From contig DDQZ01000066.1 in assembly GCA_002343505.1 (NCBI GenBank), positions 1-64,000 of the forward strand: DNA of 64,000 nt, written 5' to 3'. A program made the position numbers and the translations under genes. Below are positions 31,804 to 40,316 of this stretch, piece by piece. The first letter of the stretch is position 1. Each line of letters starts with the position of its first letter. The DNA is from Verrucomicrobiaceae bacterium UBA2429 (GTDB lineage: Bacteria > Verrucomicrobiota > Verrucomicrobiia > Verrucomicrobiales > Verrucomicrobiaceae). The notes beneath the pieces are model-generated. The model saw only the letters and a program-made list of their open reading frames with translations, was not told the origin of the DNA and did no database searches.

Positions 31804-32201
31804 CTGCAAACCAACGCGCGCGGGCATGACTTCTGACGCGGCCCGGCCAGCCTGCGGCATCCAGACAAAGCGCGGGCATGATTGGACAAGGGTGGAGGTC
31901 GTGCGAGGCCTGAAGGGAGGTTTTCGAGCATCGAGTTCCCCCTCACGAGCAGGCCATCCAGTGCGCAGAACAGGATTTCCATCTTATCAAACAAGCCTCC
32001 TGCGTATCAGACATGTCAATCCGGCGATGAGGACTGCCACCCCGACTCAAGTTTGTTTTGATGGAGCCGGTCTTCATACCTCAACACTGCGGGAAAGCGG
32101 CGCGCAGGCTGTGCTCATGGCTGTGTTCGGCGCTTCATTGTCCCGGTCTCCTTTGAAATGGCTTGCCGAGTCGGTGGAGAGGGCGGATTCCTCGGCCGGT
32201 C
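31804..32201. other. Divergent intergenic region, no gene seen
   Basis: These 398 bp separate the minus-strand DUF1549 gene from the plus-strand alpha/beta hydrolase. I see no credible gene, RNA or strong repeat. The part around 31970-32050 is more AT-rich and is the likely place for the divergent promoters, but no clear -35/-10 pair can be named. Confidence 0.4.
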
Positions 32202-33206
32202 ATGCCCCGGATCATCCTTCGTACCCTGCTCAAAATGCTGCTTGTCACTCTCGGTGTCTTCGTTGCCGGGGTGGCGGGCCTGGCTTTGTGGGCGGGGTCG
32301 GAGATCGCGAGTCCGGAGAGGCGGGGATTGCAGGATTATCACCGTGAGTTTCTGGATAATCCAGCCGCGCACGGGGTCGGGCTTGCCTCCTTTGCCCTGA
32401 AGGACGGCACACCCTGTGTGATGTGCGCGCCGCATCCCGGCGGAAAACCCGGCGCGCGCGGTGTGAAAGTGCGGGAACAGCTTGTGCAACGCGGGATCAC
32501 GCTGGCGGAGCCTGGAAAGATCACCGGCACACTCGTGCTGGCGCATGGGCGGCGCGGACGGAAGGAGGATTATCTGCTCATCGCCGAGCGCCTCTGCGCC
32601 GCCGGCTTCCGCTGCCTGATGCCAGACCTGCCTGCGCATGGCGACCACCCGGCCGCCCATGCGGGTTATGGAGTGCTTGAAACAGAGCTGCCCGCGCGCG
32701 TGCTGACAGAGGCGGCGGAGCGCTTTGGCTTCGAGCCGCGGCCCGCCGGTCTGTTGGGAATCTCCATGGGCGGCTCGGTGGTGGTGCATTCCGCCGCGCA
32801 GGCGGACGCGCCCTGGCGCGCGCTGGTGGTCATCGCCAGCTTCGACTCCTTCACCGCGGTGGTGGAGCATCAGACTTCGAAACTGTTCGGCGGATGGAGC
32901 GGCCCGGCCTGGGCGCGGATGGCGGGCGCGGTCTATCGAATGCGGTCGGGTGTCGCCCTGACGGACATCCAGCCGGGGCGGAAAGCGGCATCCCTGGGCA
33001 TGCCAGCGCTCATCGCGCATGGCAGCGCCGACCGCGTGGTGCCCATGTCCGCCGGGCGGCGTCTCTTTGACGCGCTGCCCGCCGGGATTGAGAAAAAGTG
33101 GATCGAGATCCCAGGCGCTGATCATGACAATGTGCTCATCACCGACTTCCCCATCTATGCCGAGGTGGCGGAGTGGATGCTGCGCCATGTGAGCGCGGCG
33201 GAGTGA
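32202..33206 (+). CDS. Membrane-anchored alpha/beta hydrolase
   Basis: ATG at 32202 gives 334 residues beginning MPRIILRTLLKMLLVTLGVF, an N-terminal membrane anchor or signal. The hydrolase fold shows the oxyanion HG in GTLVLAHGRRGRKEDYLL, the nucleophile elbow GISMGGSVV, an Asp in ALIAHGSADRVVPM and the catalytic His in IPGADHDNVL, so a full Ser-Asp-His triad is plausible. The substrate is unknown; the fold is typical of esterases and peptidases. It stands alone, 113 nt ahead of an ECF sigma operon. Confidence 0.85.
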   Translation: MPRIILRTLLKMLLVTLGVFVAGVAGLALWAGSEIASPERRGLQDYHREFLDNPAAHGVGLASFALKDGTPCVMCAPHPGGKPGARGVKVREQLVQRGITLAEPGKITGTLVLAHGRRGRKEDYLLIAERLCAAGFRCLMPDLPAHGDHPAAHAGYGVLETELPARVLTEAAERFGFEPRPAGLLGISMGGSVVVHSAAQADAPWRALVVIASFDSFTAVVEHQTSKLFGGWSGPAWARMAGAVYRMRSGVALTDIQPGRKAASLGMPALIAHGSADRVVPMSAGRRLFDALPAGIEKKWIEIPGADHDNVLITDFPIYAEVAEWMLRHVSAAE

Positions 33207-33242
33207 GTTTGATAAGGGTCGGCCCGGGTCGTTAAATTTCCT

Positions 33243-33275
33243 GTGAACCTTTTGCATCGTCAAAGTCACGTCTCG
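33243..33275 (+). promoter_or_regulatory. Candidate ECF-type promoter of the sigma/anti-sigma operon
   Basis: TGTGAACCTTTTGC begins at 33243 and CGTCTCG lies at 33269-33275. An AACC-containing -35 and a CGTC-type -10 are typical of ECF sigma promoters, and many ECF genes are self-regulated. The spacing (19 bp between TGAACC and CGTCTC) is slightly long. The GTG start of the sigma gene is 44 nt downstream. Confidence 0.35.
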
Positions 33276-33319
33276 AATGGTAGGCTGCGCTGGCAGCCGC
33301 CGAATGGCTATCCAACCTC

Positions 33320-33814
33320 GTGGACACCACCGGACATCCTCCCCTGCTCGAACGCCTCTTCGCGGAGAGCGCGGGGGATCTGACGCGCTACTTCGCGCGG
33401 CGGCATGGCGGTGACGAAGGCGTGCAGGATCTGGTACAGCAGACCTTTCTCGAAATGGCGCGCGGGCTGCGCGATGGAAAGAATCCCAAATGCGCGCGCG
33501 GCTATTTGTTCGGCATCGCGCGGCATCTGAGCCAGGCGGCGTGGTCGCGCGGCGCGCGTGAAAAGACGGTGCCATTTGAGGCTGCGGCGGATGTTCCCGC
33601 GCCGGACGACGACGACCGTGTGGAAGCGGCGCGGCAGACCATCGCGGCGCTGCAGCCGATCCAGCGCGAGATTCTGGACCTGCGTTTCGCACAGGGACTG
33701 TCCTACGCGGAGATCGCCGAAGCTTTGAGCATTCCCATCGGCACCGTGCGCTCGCGTTTGCATCACGCCGTGGCGGAGGTGCGCCATCGTTTGAAACATG
33801 AAATTGACCCCTGA
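33320..33814 (+). CDS. ECF RNA polymerase sigma factor
   Basis: The 164-residue protein has region 2 (LTRYFARRHGGDEGVQDLVQ, then QTFLEMARGLRDGKNPKCAR) and region 4 (ALQPIQREILDLRFAQGLSY followed by AEIAEALSIPIGTVRSRLHHA), the standard two-domain ECF layout. It starts with GTG. The anti-sigma-like gene begins 6 nt downstream. The three-gene operon continues with a lipoprotein and then with a DUF1549 gene, through ATGA overlaps, so this sigma factor may control the following module. Confidence 0.92.
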   Translation: MDTTGHPPLLERLFAESAGDLTRYFARRHGGDEGVQDLVQQTFLEMARGLRDGKNPKCARGYLFGIARHLSQAAWSRGAREKTVPFEAAADVPAPDDDDRVEAARQTIAALQPIQREILDLRFAQGLSYAEIAEALSIPIGTVRSRLHHAVAEVRHRLKHEIDP

Positions 33815-33820
33815 ATCCCC

Positions 33821-34288
33821 ATGAAAACCGAGTCCCTTCACGCACTGATCATTGACCATCATCTCGGCGAGCTTTCACCGGAGGCGGCGGAGCTGCTGGA
33901 GCATCATCTGGCGGCCAACGCGCAGGCCCGCGCCGAGGCGGAGCGCATTTTGCAATCCCTTGATGCCACGCGCGAGGCCGTGCTGCGGCATACCGAGCTG
34001 GCGCAAGTGCCGGCGGCAGTGCTTCACACGCCGCTCATCGTGAAAAAGGCCGCGCCGACGCCCTGGATGGCGCGCGCGGCGGCAGTCGCGCTGCTGGCGG
34101 GCGGCGGCGGATTTTTCGCGGGGCGCAACCACGCGCCGCCCACTCCCGAGGCCATGGTGGAAAATGCGTCAAAACCGCGCCAGCAGAGTCCGTGGGCACA
34201 ATACCGCATGTCCTTTGATCCAGCGGGCTCCGGCGTGCAGGTGGTGCGCGTGGACACGGACAAGCTCCAAAACAAATCCCTGCGATGA
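33821..34288 (+). CDS. Anti-sigma-factor-like membrane protein
   Basis: The 155-residue protein has a cytoplasmic helical N-terminus typical of anti-sigma domains (IIDHHLGELSPEAAELLEHH), one transmembrane segment at about 84-102 (RAAAVALLAGGGGFFAGR) and a short extracytoplasmic tail. No zinc-binding HxxxCxxC is present. It follows the ECF sigma gene by 6 nt and overlaps the next gene by 4 nt. Role by position: hold the sigma factor inactive until an envelope signal arrives. Confidence 0.75.
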   Translation: MKTESLHALIIDHHLGELSPEAAELLEHHLAANAQARAEAERILQSLDATREAVLRHTELAQVPAAVLHTPLIVKKAAPTPWMARAAAVALLAGGGGFFAGRNHAPPTPEAMVENASKPRQQSPWAQYRMSFDPAGSGVQVVRVDTDKLQNKSLR

Positions 34289-35796
34289 ATGCCGCCAAGC
34301 GCGATTTGAACTCAAGCATGGGGCACAGGCATCCCGCCTGTGCTGAACAGGCGGGACGCCTGTTCCCCATGCTCTTTCCGCCCATGCTTGCCATTCTGCT
34401 CTCCGGCTGCCTGCCGGAGGATCGAGTGTGGTGGTCGCCGCAGGGAGATGTCGCGGTGGTCGCCGCAGGAGACATGGTTCAACTTGTGACGGCTGACGGC
34501 CATCGCTCGCGACCACTGGATCTCGGAAAGCAGGGCGATCTCTTCAAAAGCGTGAGCTGGCTGCGCGATGGCAGCGGCTTTGTGGCGCAGCGCACGCGAA
34601 TCGTCGCCAAATGGGACGAACTGATCGCCTTGATCCCGGCGGAGGAGATTCGCTCGGTGGAGACGATGCTGCCTCTCATCATCCCCATGCTTGAAGCTGC
34701 GGAGCGCCTGGGAGATGAGACGAAGACGCTTGAAGACCTGATCGCCAGCCTGCCGGAAGGTCAGATGGCACGCTTCGCACACGCTGCGCGACGGAAATTC
34801 GAGCAGGAGCCGGAGCGCGTCGAGAAACTGCTCCTCGCGCTGCCGGAGGGGGCGAAACTGGCCGGGGAATTCGGGAAACCTGAGTCGGGTTATGAGATCA
34901 GCGAGCTGTGCATGTTCAAACTGGGTGACACAGAGTTTATCAATTCGACACCGCTCGTCTGCAGCTTGCTACGGCCTGCATTGATGCCACGCATGTCTCC
35001 AAGGCATGACGCGCTGGCGTTTCTGCGTCTCGACGAGGATGGCGAAAGCGCGGCGCTGGAGGTCATCCCACTCGATGGCGGCGCGGGGCAGACGGTGGCG
35101 CGTCTGGCGAGCGGAGCGTTTGACTGGACGCCGGACGGCCGGTCGCTCGTTTTCATGGCGCCGCTCGGTGGCGAGGGAGAAAAGCTGCAAAGCATCCACC
35201 GCGTCAGCGTCATTGACGGGAATGGAGCACTCGCAAACCCTGGGAAGCCGGTCACGCTGGCCACGGCGGTCACACTGAACCGCCCGGTGGTGCAGGTGCT
35301 GGCGGACGGGCGCGTGCTCTTCGCCAGCCAGCCGGTCACGCTGCCAGCGACAGGCACGGGGCCGGAGTTGTCACCGCTTTTATTCCTTATCGCCGCCGAT
35401 GGCAGCGCGGTGACACCGGTGCCGACCGCGCCGGGCGATCTGCCGGTAAATCTCGGCTTCTTCACCGCCTCGCCGGATGGCAAACGCGTCGCCGTGGTGG
35501 AGAGCGAGACAGACGCGGTGGCCGTGGTCGAGATCGCCACCGGCAAAACGCAGATCATCTCGCCACCGCATCCGTCGTGGCAGTGCCGCACGATGCCCGC
35601 GTGGAAATCAGCCACCGAACTGACCTTTGCCGCGTTGCACGACGGCGCGCCCGCATGGTTGCTGTGGCGCGAGGACGCTCCTCTGCGCTGCATCAGTGAA
35701 TCGTGGCCGAAATCCAGCACCGCGAACTGGCTGGAGCAAAAAAAAGACAGTGCCGCCAATCCCGCCCCGGTCTCCAAACTCGATCCTGCCCGATGA
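34285..35796 (+). CDS. Lipoprotein with WD40-like beta-propeller
   Basis: The frame starts at ATG 34285, overlapping the anti-sigma stop, and gives 503 residues. The lipobox LLSGC at about residues 38-42 comes after MLFPPMLAI, so the mature protein is probably a lipoprotein. Its propeller-like repeats include RVWWSPQGDVAVVAAGDMVQ, GAFDWTPDGRSLVFMAPLGG and GFFTASPDGKRVAVVESETD. Residues 11-29 come from a 59-bp palindromic element (34315-34373). The ATG at 34369, inside that element, would give a normal lipoprotein signal, so it may be the real start. The gene overlaps the next one by 4 nt. Confidence 0.78.
   Translation: MNAAKRDLNSSMGHRHPACAEQAGRLFPMLFPPMLAILLSGCLPEDRVWWSPQGDVAVVAAGDMVQLVTADGHRSRPLDLGKQGDLFKSVSWLRDGSGFVAQRTRIVAKWDELIALIPAEEIRSVETMLPLIIPMLEAAERLGDETKTLEDLIASLPEGQMARFAHAARRKFEQEPERVEKLLLALPEGAKLAGEFGKPESGYEISELCMFKLGDTEFINSTPLVCSLLRPALMPRMSPRHDALAFLRLDEDGESAALEVIPLDGGAGQTVARLASGAFDWTPDGRSLVFMAPLGGEGEKLQSIHRVSVIDGNGALANPGKPVTLATAVTLNRPVVQVLADGRVLFASQPVTLPATGTGPELSPLLFLIAADGSAVTPVPTAPGDLPVNLGFFTASPDGKRVAVVESETDAVAVVEIATGKTQIISPPHPSWQCRTMPAWKSATELTFAALHDGAPAWLLWREDAPLRCISESWPKSSTANWLEQKKDSAANPAPVSKLDPAR
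34315..34373. repeat. 59-bp near-perfect palindromic element in a coding region
   Basis: The element is bounded by AGCATGGGG and CCCCATGCT, exact reverse complements. Inside are ACAGGCATCCCGCCTGT and ACAGGCGGGACGCCTGT, which are near reverse complements of each other. It lies in frame between the gene's first ATG and its lipoprotein signal, and its right end supplies an ATG (34369). Confidence 0.8.
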
Positions 35797-38201
35797 AACA
35801 CGCGATCCTCTTTCTCTTCACCACCAGCGTGCTCGCGGACGACACGGCCTTCTTTGAGGCCAAAATCCGCCCCGTGCTCGTGAAGCACTGCTACGAGTGC
35901 CACTCCGCCGAGGCGGGCAAATCGAAGGGCGGGCTCATGCTCGACACGAAGCACAGCATCCGCGAAGGCGGCGAGACGGGACCAGCGGTGGTGCCAGGCG
36001 ATCCTGCGAAAAGCCTGTTACTGACCGCGATCAAGCACAGTGACCCCGATCTGGAAATGCCTCCGAAGGAGCCGAAACTGCCGGATTCGGTCATCGCGGA
36101 CTTTGAATCGTGGATCAAGACCGGCGCGGCTGATCCGCGTGAATCAGCCGCGAAAGCGGCGGAGCGTCCGCCGGTGGATGTTGAGAGCGGAAAGAAGTTT
36201 TGGGCCTATCAAAAGCCCGTGATGCCGAAAAACGCAGCGCAGGGCATCGACGGCTTCATTCGCGAGAAACTGGCGGCTGCCGGTTTGAAGCCCGCGCCTC
36301 GTGCGGAGGCAGGTGTGCTGAAAAGGAGGCTTTCTTTCGATCTTGTGGGTCTTCCGCCGTCGGACATGTCCGACCCGTCGGACTACGAGAAGCATGTGGA
36401 CGCCCTTTTGAAATCACCGCGCTTCGGCGAGCGCTGGGGCCGCCACTGGCTGGACGTCGCGCGCTATGCCGAATCGAACGGCCGCGAGTCCAACCTGACC
36501 TTCCCGCACGCGTGGCGCTTCCGCGATTACGTCATCGACGCGGTGAACGCGGACATTCCCTTCGACCGCTTCATCACGGAGCAGATCGCCGGAGATCTGC
36601 TGCCCGCCAAAGATGACGCGGAACGCGCGCGCCTGCTCACAGCCACCGGACTTCTCGCCATGGGGCCGAAGGGGCTCAACGAGCAGAACAAAGCGCAGTT
36701 CGCCGCTGATGTGGCCGATGAACAGCTCGACACCGTGACACGCGCCGTGCTCGCCAGCAGCATCGCCTGCGCGCGCTGCCACGATCACAAGACGGAGCCC
36801 TTCAGCATGGAGGACTACTATGGCCTCGCGGGCATCTTCAAGAGCACGCAGACCTTTTACGGGAACTGGATTGACTCCGAAAACAACAACCACGGCCACC
36901 TCATCCGTCTGCCGGATTTACCGGGGCAGACCATCGTCGGCAAATCGCTGCCCCCGGCGCGGGTGAAGCAGCTCCAGACCGATCTGGCGAAGCTGAACGC
37001 CGAAGACAAGGAGATGAACGACTACATCGCGAAGGCCAAGGCGGAGAACCGCGACATCAGCGGCGAGTTCAACAAACTGCTGGGCAACGCGCTGCGCATC
37101 ATCTGGTCGCGCGGCGGCGTGGAGGGCGCGCTGGAGGCGGTGGATGAAAAGGGCCGCGCCCTGCCTCTGTGCATGGGTGCGAAGGACGGGAAAATTCATG
37201 ATTCGGCGCTCTACGAGCGCGGCGAGATCGCGCATCCCGGCAAGGTCGTGCCGCGCGGATTCCCTCGCGTGATGGATCTGAAAATCGCCGTGCCCAAGGA
37301 GCAAAGCGGCCGCCTTGAGCTGGCGAAGTGGCTCACCAGCCGCGAAAACCCGCTCGCCGCGCGTGTGATGGTGAACCGCGTGTGGCGGCATCTCTTTGGC
37401 ACAGGCCTGGTGCGCACCGTGGACAACTTCGGCTTCAGCGGCGAGCGCCCGAGTCATCCTGAACTGCTCGATTACCTCGCGATCAAGTTCATGGACGGAG
37501 GCTGGTCGGTGAAGAAGCTGATCAAGGAAATCGTGATGTCGGAGACTTACAGGCAGGGGAGTGATGGAGTGATGGAGCATGGGATTCATGCCCAGAACTC
37601 CAACACTCCAGTACTCCACGACTCCATCGACCCCGACAACCGCCTCCTCTCGCACGCAAACAAGCGCCGGCTCGATGCGGAGGTGATTCGTGACTCGATG
37701 CTCGCAGTTTCAGGCTTGTTGGACACCTCGCGTCGTCCCGGATCACTCGTGGCGGAACTGGATGGGCAGTCGGTGTCATTGATCGGCTTCAACACGAAGC
37801 TGCCGCCCGATCTCGACGGCTCGCATCGCCGCTCGATTTACCTGCCCGTGATCCGCGATCATCTTCCCGACGTGCTGGAGCAGTTCGACGTGGCGAATCC
37901 GAATCTGGTGACTGGAGATCGCGACGTGACCAACGTGCCCCTCCAGGCGCTCTACCTTCTCAACGGCCCCTTCGTGCAGGAAATGGCCGCCGCACTGGCG
38001 AAGTGCCTCGAAAGTGAAAAAGGGGGACGCGCTGAACAAATCCGCCGCGCCTTTACCCTCTGCTTCAACCGCGCCCCGGACGCGAAGGAGCAGCAACTGG
38101 CTGAATCCTTCTTCCAAACCTCCCCGGGCGATCCATCCAAGCTGCTCGCTGTCTTCTGCCAGTCCCTGCTGTGCAGCGCGGAGTTTCGTTTCGCGGATTG
38201 A
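35793..38201 (+). CDS. PSCyt1-DUF1549-DUF1553 protein, module 2
   Basis: The ATG at 35793 overlaps the lipoprotein stop and gives 802 residues with the signal MKHAILFLFTTSVLA. PSCyt1 has the haem motif CYECHS near residue 32. DUF1549 shows KRRLSFDLVGLPPSDMSDPS, FGERWGRHWLDVARYAESNG and a second CxxCH, ACARCHDHKTEPFSMEDYYG. DUF1553 shows ENPLAARVMVNRVWRHLFGT, and HRRSIYLPVIRDHLPDVLEQ. A 23-residue in-frame insert (GSDGVMEHGIHA, then QNSNTPVLHDS) encoded at 37557-37625 interrupts the usual TYRQ-DPDNRLL sequence. Its DUF1501 partner is 3.3 kb downstream, beyond four inserted genes. Confidence 0.9.
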   Translation: MKHAILFLFTTSVLADDTAFFEAKIRPVLVKHCYECHSAEAGKSKGGLMLDTKHSIREGGETGPAVVPGDPAKSLLLTAIKHSDPDLEMPPKEPKLPDSVIADFESWIKTGAADPRESAAKAAERPPVDVESGKKFWAYQKPVMPKNAAQGIDGFIREKLAAAGLKPAPRAEAGVLKRRLSFDLVGLPPSDMSDPSDYEKHVDALLKSPRFGERWGRHWLDVARYAESNGRESNLTFPHAWRFRDYVIDAVNADIPFDRFITEQIAGDLLPAKDDAERARLLTATGLLAMGPKGLNEQNKAQFAADVADEQLDTVTRAVLASSIACARCHDHKTEPFSMEDYYGLAGIFKSTQTFYGNWIDSENNNHGHLIRLPDLPGQTIVGKSLPPARVKQLQTDLAKLNAEDKEMNDYIAKAKAENRDISGEFNKLLGNALRIIWSRGGVEGALEAVDEKGRALPLCMGAKDGKIHDSALYERGEIAHPGKVVPRGFPRVMDLKIAVPKEQSGRLELAKWLTSRENPLAARVMVNRVWRHLFGTGLVRTVDNFGFSGERPSHPELLDYLAIKFMDGGWSVKKLIKEIVMSETYRQGSDGVMEHGIHAQNSNTPVLHDSIDPDNRLLSHANKRRLDAEVIRDSMLAVSGLLDTSRRPGSLVAELDGQSVSLIGFNTKLPPDLDGSHRRSIYLPVIRDHLPDVLEQFDVANPNLVTGDRDVTNVPLQALYLLNGPFVQEMAAALAKCLESEKGGRAEQIRRAFTLCFNRAPDAKEQQLAESFFQTSPGDPSKLLAVFCQSLLCSAEFRFAD
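37557..37625. repeat. In-frame palindromic insertion within a DUF1553 gene
   Basis: Between TATYRQ-type and DPDNRLL-type codons lies a 69-bp stretch made of GGAGTGATGGAGTGATGGAG, CATGGGATTCATGCCC and AACTCCAACACTCCAGTACT words. GGAGT and ACTCC arms pair to make an imperfect hairpin. It is a multiple of three and contains no stop, so the protein gains about 23 residues. A related half-element sits at the start of rtcB (12011-12040). Confidence 0.7.
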
Positions 38202-38214
38202 ATCAGCCATGAAG

Positions 38215-38634
38215 TCAATCCAGCCAGTTTTCCATTTTCAAACCTGGGACAACAGCAAAGTCCCTCGTGTTGCGTGTCAGCACGGTGGCGTCGTACTCAA
38301 GCGCTATACAGGCGATTTTAAGATCTTTGGAGCCGATGCGAACGCCCGCTTTGCGAAAAGACTGGAACCGGGCCGCTGCATCCAGGTCGTAGGGAAGTCG
38401 AACGAGGTCGCCGAGAATGCTGATGGTTTCGTTGAGTCTGGAATAAGCCTCGGATTCGCGTTCCGGCGAGGCTGCCCTCGCAATCAGCGCCAGCCAGCCA
38501 CGAAGGCTTTCATCCGCGCTGATGATCGAAGTCACAACACCGGTCTTCGAAGCAAGGATGCGCTGGCGGAGCTTTTCGCCCAGCACGGTGCCGTCCGTGA
38601 GCTCCCGGAGGTGATTGGTGTCCAGGATGAACAT
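38215..38634 (-). CDS. vapC: VapC-type PIN-domain toxin
   Basis: The 139-residue PIN-domain protein is a putative RNase toxin. Acidic active-site residues are visible at Asp5 (MFILDTNHLREL), a Glu in SIISADESLRGW, Asp in KAGVRIGSKDLKIACIALEY and Asp in TVLTRNTRDFAVV. It is encoded 7 nt downstream of a small antitoxin-like gene on the minus strand, against the direction of the flanking DUF1549/DUF1501 module, so the pair looks like cargo that entered between the two partner genes. Confidence 0.88.
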   Translation of the reverse strand: MFILDTNHLRELTDGTVLGEKLRQRILASKTGVVTSIISADESLRGWLALIARAASPERESEAYSRLNETISILGDLVRLPYDLDAAARFQSFRKAGVRIGSKDLKIACIALEYDATVLTRNTRDFAVVPGLKMENWLD

Positions 38635-38641
38635 GTGTCAT

Positions 38642-38839
38642 TCAGGGAGCCTCTGACTTGCGCCATGCCTCTCCGAGCGCCCAGGCCTCACGGGTCATCT
38701 CGTCATCTGGGAGCCTGCCAAACACACCGCTGCCGTCCCTGCCGCTTTTTCGGATCAGTTCCCGTGCGGCGGCCTGCTTGCGCCTGGCGCGCTCGGCGGC
38801 GCTTTCGAGGGGCGTTGTCTCCATTTCGACTGGTTTCAT
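38642..38839 (-). CDS. vapB: Putative VapB-type antitoxin
   Basis: The 65-residue protein is rich in Arg, Lys and Glu (ESAAERARRKQAAARELIRK) with a C-terminal acidic/aromatic tail (DDEMTREAWALGEAWRKSEA), as expected for an antitoxin whose tail blocks a PIN toxin. Its order before the toxin and the 7-nt gap support the pairing. The DNA-binding domain type is not clear from sequence. Confidence 0.72.
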   Translation of the reverse strand: MKPVEMETTPLESAAERARRKQAAARELIRKSGRDGSGVFGRLPDDEMTREAWALGEAWRKSEAP

Positions 38840-38909
38840 GCTGCGAACCTAACCGTTGGGAGCTGTTTTCCAATCTTATTCTCCCGACGCCTTCCGCTCA
38901 CCTGCCCCC

Positions 38910-40286
38910 ATGAGCATACGCGTTGTCATTTTCTCGATTCTTGCCTTTGTACCGTCGTTTGCGCACGCGGAAACACCAAAACCGTGCCGCATTGAGGTGG
39001 TGGAGAAAGGCAGCGGCTGGCCGGTGCCGTTGGTGGAATTGCGCACCACGCACCAGATGCGCTTCATCACCGACAACGCGGGCGTCATCGCGATGGACGC
39101 GCCGGAACTGATGGGCCGGCAGATTTGGTTCGATGTCATCGGCCACGGTTACGGGGTGCCGAAGGATGGTTTTGGCATGCGTGGTGTGCGGATCACGCCG
39201 GAGCCTGGCGAGACGTTGCGGATTGAGGTGAACCGTATGAACATCGCGAAACGCATCGGCAGGATCACCGGCGCGGGCTTGTTCGCGGAGAGCCAGAAAC
39301 TCGGCAGCAATCTGGACTGGCAGGACTCGGGCATTCATGGTTCCGACAGCGTGCAGAACGCGGTGCATCGCGGCCGCCTGTTTTGGGCCTGGGGCGACAC
39401 GACGATGCCCAATTATCCGCTGGGCATTTTCGACATGAGCAGCGCCACGACCGCAGTCCAGCCCCTGACCTCACTGGAGCCGCCGCTGCGGCTGAGGCTC
39501 GATTACTTTACCGATGACAAAGGCAGACAGCGCGGCGTGGCAAAGATGCCCGGCAGCGGCCCGACATGGGTCACAGCGTATGTGAGCCTGCCAGACAAAA
39601 CGGGCACGCAGCGTCTCGTCGGCAGTTATGTGAAGATCAAACCGCCGTTGGACGCCTACGAGTCCGGATTGTGCGTGTGGAATGACGAAACGAGCCGCTT
39701 TGACCTGCTGCGCGTGCTTTGGACGCAGTCCGACGCCGCTCCGAAGCAAACGCCGATGCCCGAAGGCCATCCCGCGCTCTGGAAGGACGCGATGGGGAAG
39801 GAATGGGTGCTGTTTGGCAATCCGCTGCCGACCCTGCGCTGCCCGGCGACGTTCGAGGCCTGGCAGGATTCATCGACGTGGGAGGTCTTGAAGCCGCAAG
39901 AGACGCTTGCGTCCACGGATGGCGGCAAAGTCAAACCACACAGCGGTTCGATCGCGTGGAGTGACTTCCGCAAGCGCTGGGTCACCGTGTTCATGGAGAA
40001 CTTCGGCAAACCGTCCGTCTTTGGCGAGCTGTGGTATGCCGAGGCCGATGAGCCGACCGGGCCATGGAGCACGGCGGTGAAAGTGCTGACACACGAGAAC
40101 TACACCTTCTACAACCCGCGCATTCATCCCGAGTTCACGCCCGCCGGATCGCCCGTGCTGTTCTTCGAGGGCACCTACACGAAAGAGTTCGCCAGACACG
40201 CGCACGCCACCCCGCGTTACGACTACAACCAGATCCTCTACCGCCTCGATCTTGATGATCCGGGGCTGGAGGCGGCCCAAAGATGA
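38910..40286 (+). CDS. Exported beta-propeller protein (DUF4185-like)
   Basis: The ATG at 38910 gives 458 residues with a signal peptide (MSIRVVIFSILAFVPSFAHA). The N-terminal 90 residues resemble a carboxypeptidase-regulatory-like domain (RIEVVEKGSGWPVPLVELRT). The rest looks like a five-bladed glycoside-hydrolase-like propeller (DSVQNAVHRGRLFWAWGDTT, YYNPRIHPEF-like NYTFYNPRIHPEFTPAGSPV). DUF4185 is suggested by GDTT and the blade pattern; it is an inference. It probably acts on extracellular polysaccharide. It is one of four genes between a DUF1549 gene and its DUF1501 partner. Confidence 0.72.
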   Translation: MSIRVVIFSILAFVPSFAHAETPKPCRIEVVEKGSGWPVPLVELRTTHQMRFITDNAGVIAMDAPELMGRQIWFDVIGHGYGVPKDGFGMRGVRITPEPGETLRIEVNRMNIAKRIGRITGAGLFAESQKLGSNLDWQDSGIHGSDSVQNAVHRGRLFWAWGDTTMPNYPLGIFDMSSATTAVQPLTSLEPPLRLRLDYFTDDKGRQRGVAKMPGSGPTWVTAYVSLPDKTGTQRLVGSYVKIKPPLDAYESGLCVWNDETSRFDLLRVLWTQSDAAPKQTPMPEGHPALWKDAMGKEWVLFGNPLPTLRCPATFEAWQDSSTWEVLKPQETLASTDGGKVKPHSGSIAWSDFRKRWVTVFMENFGKPSVFGELWYAEADEPTGPWSTAVKVLTHENYTFYNPRIHPEFTPAGSPVLFFEGTYTKEFARHAHATPRYDYNQILYRLDLDDPGLEAAQR

Positions 40287-40316
40287 GCATCGCCCCGACG
40301 TTTCCGATCTGATCTC

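Noticed and set aside
32115..33845. 576-residue minus-strand frame over the hydrolase and sigma genes
   Set aside because: Arg/His-rich antisense frame; the plus-strand genes have clear motifs and tight operon spacing.
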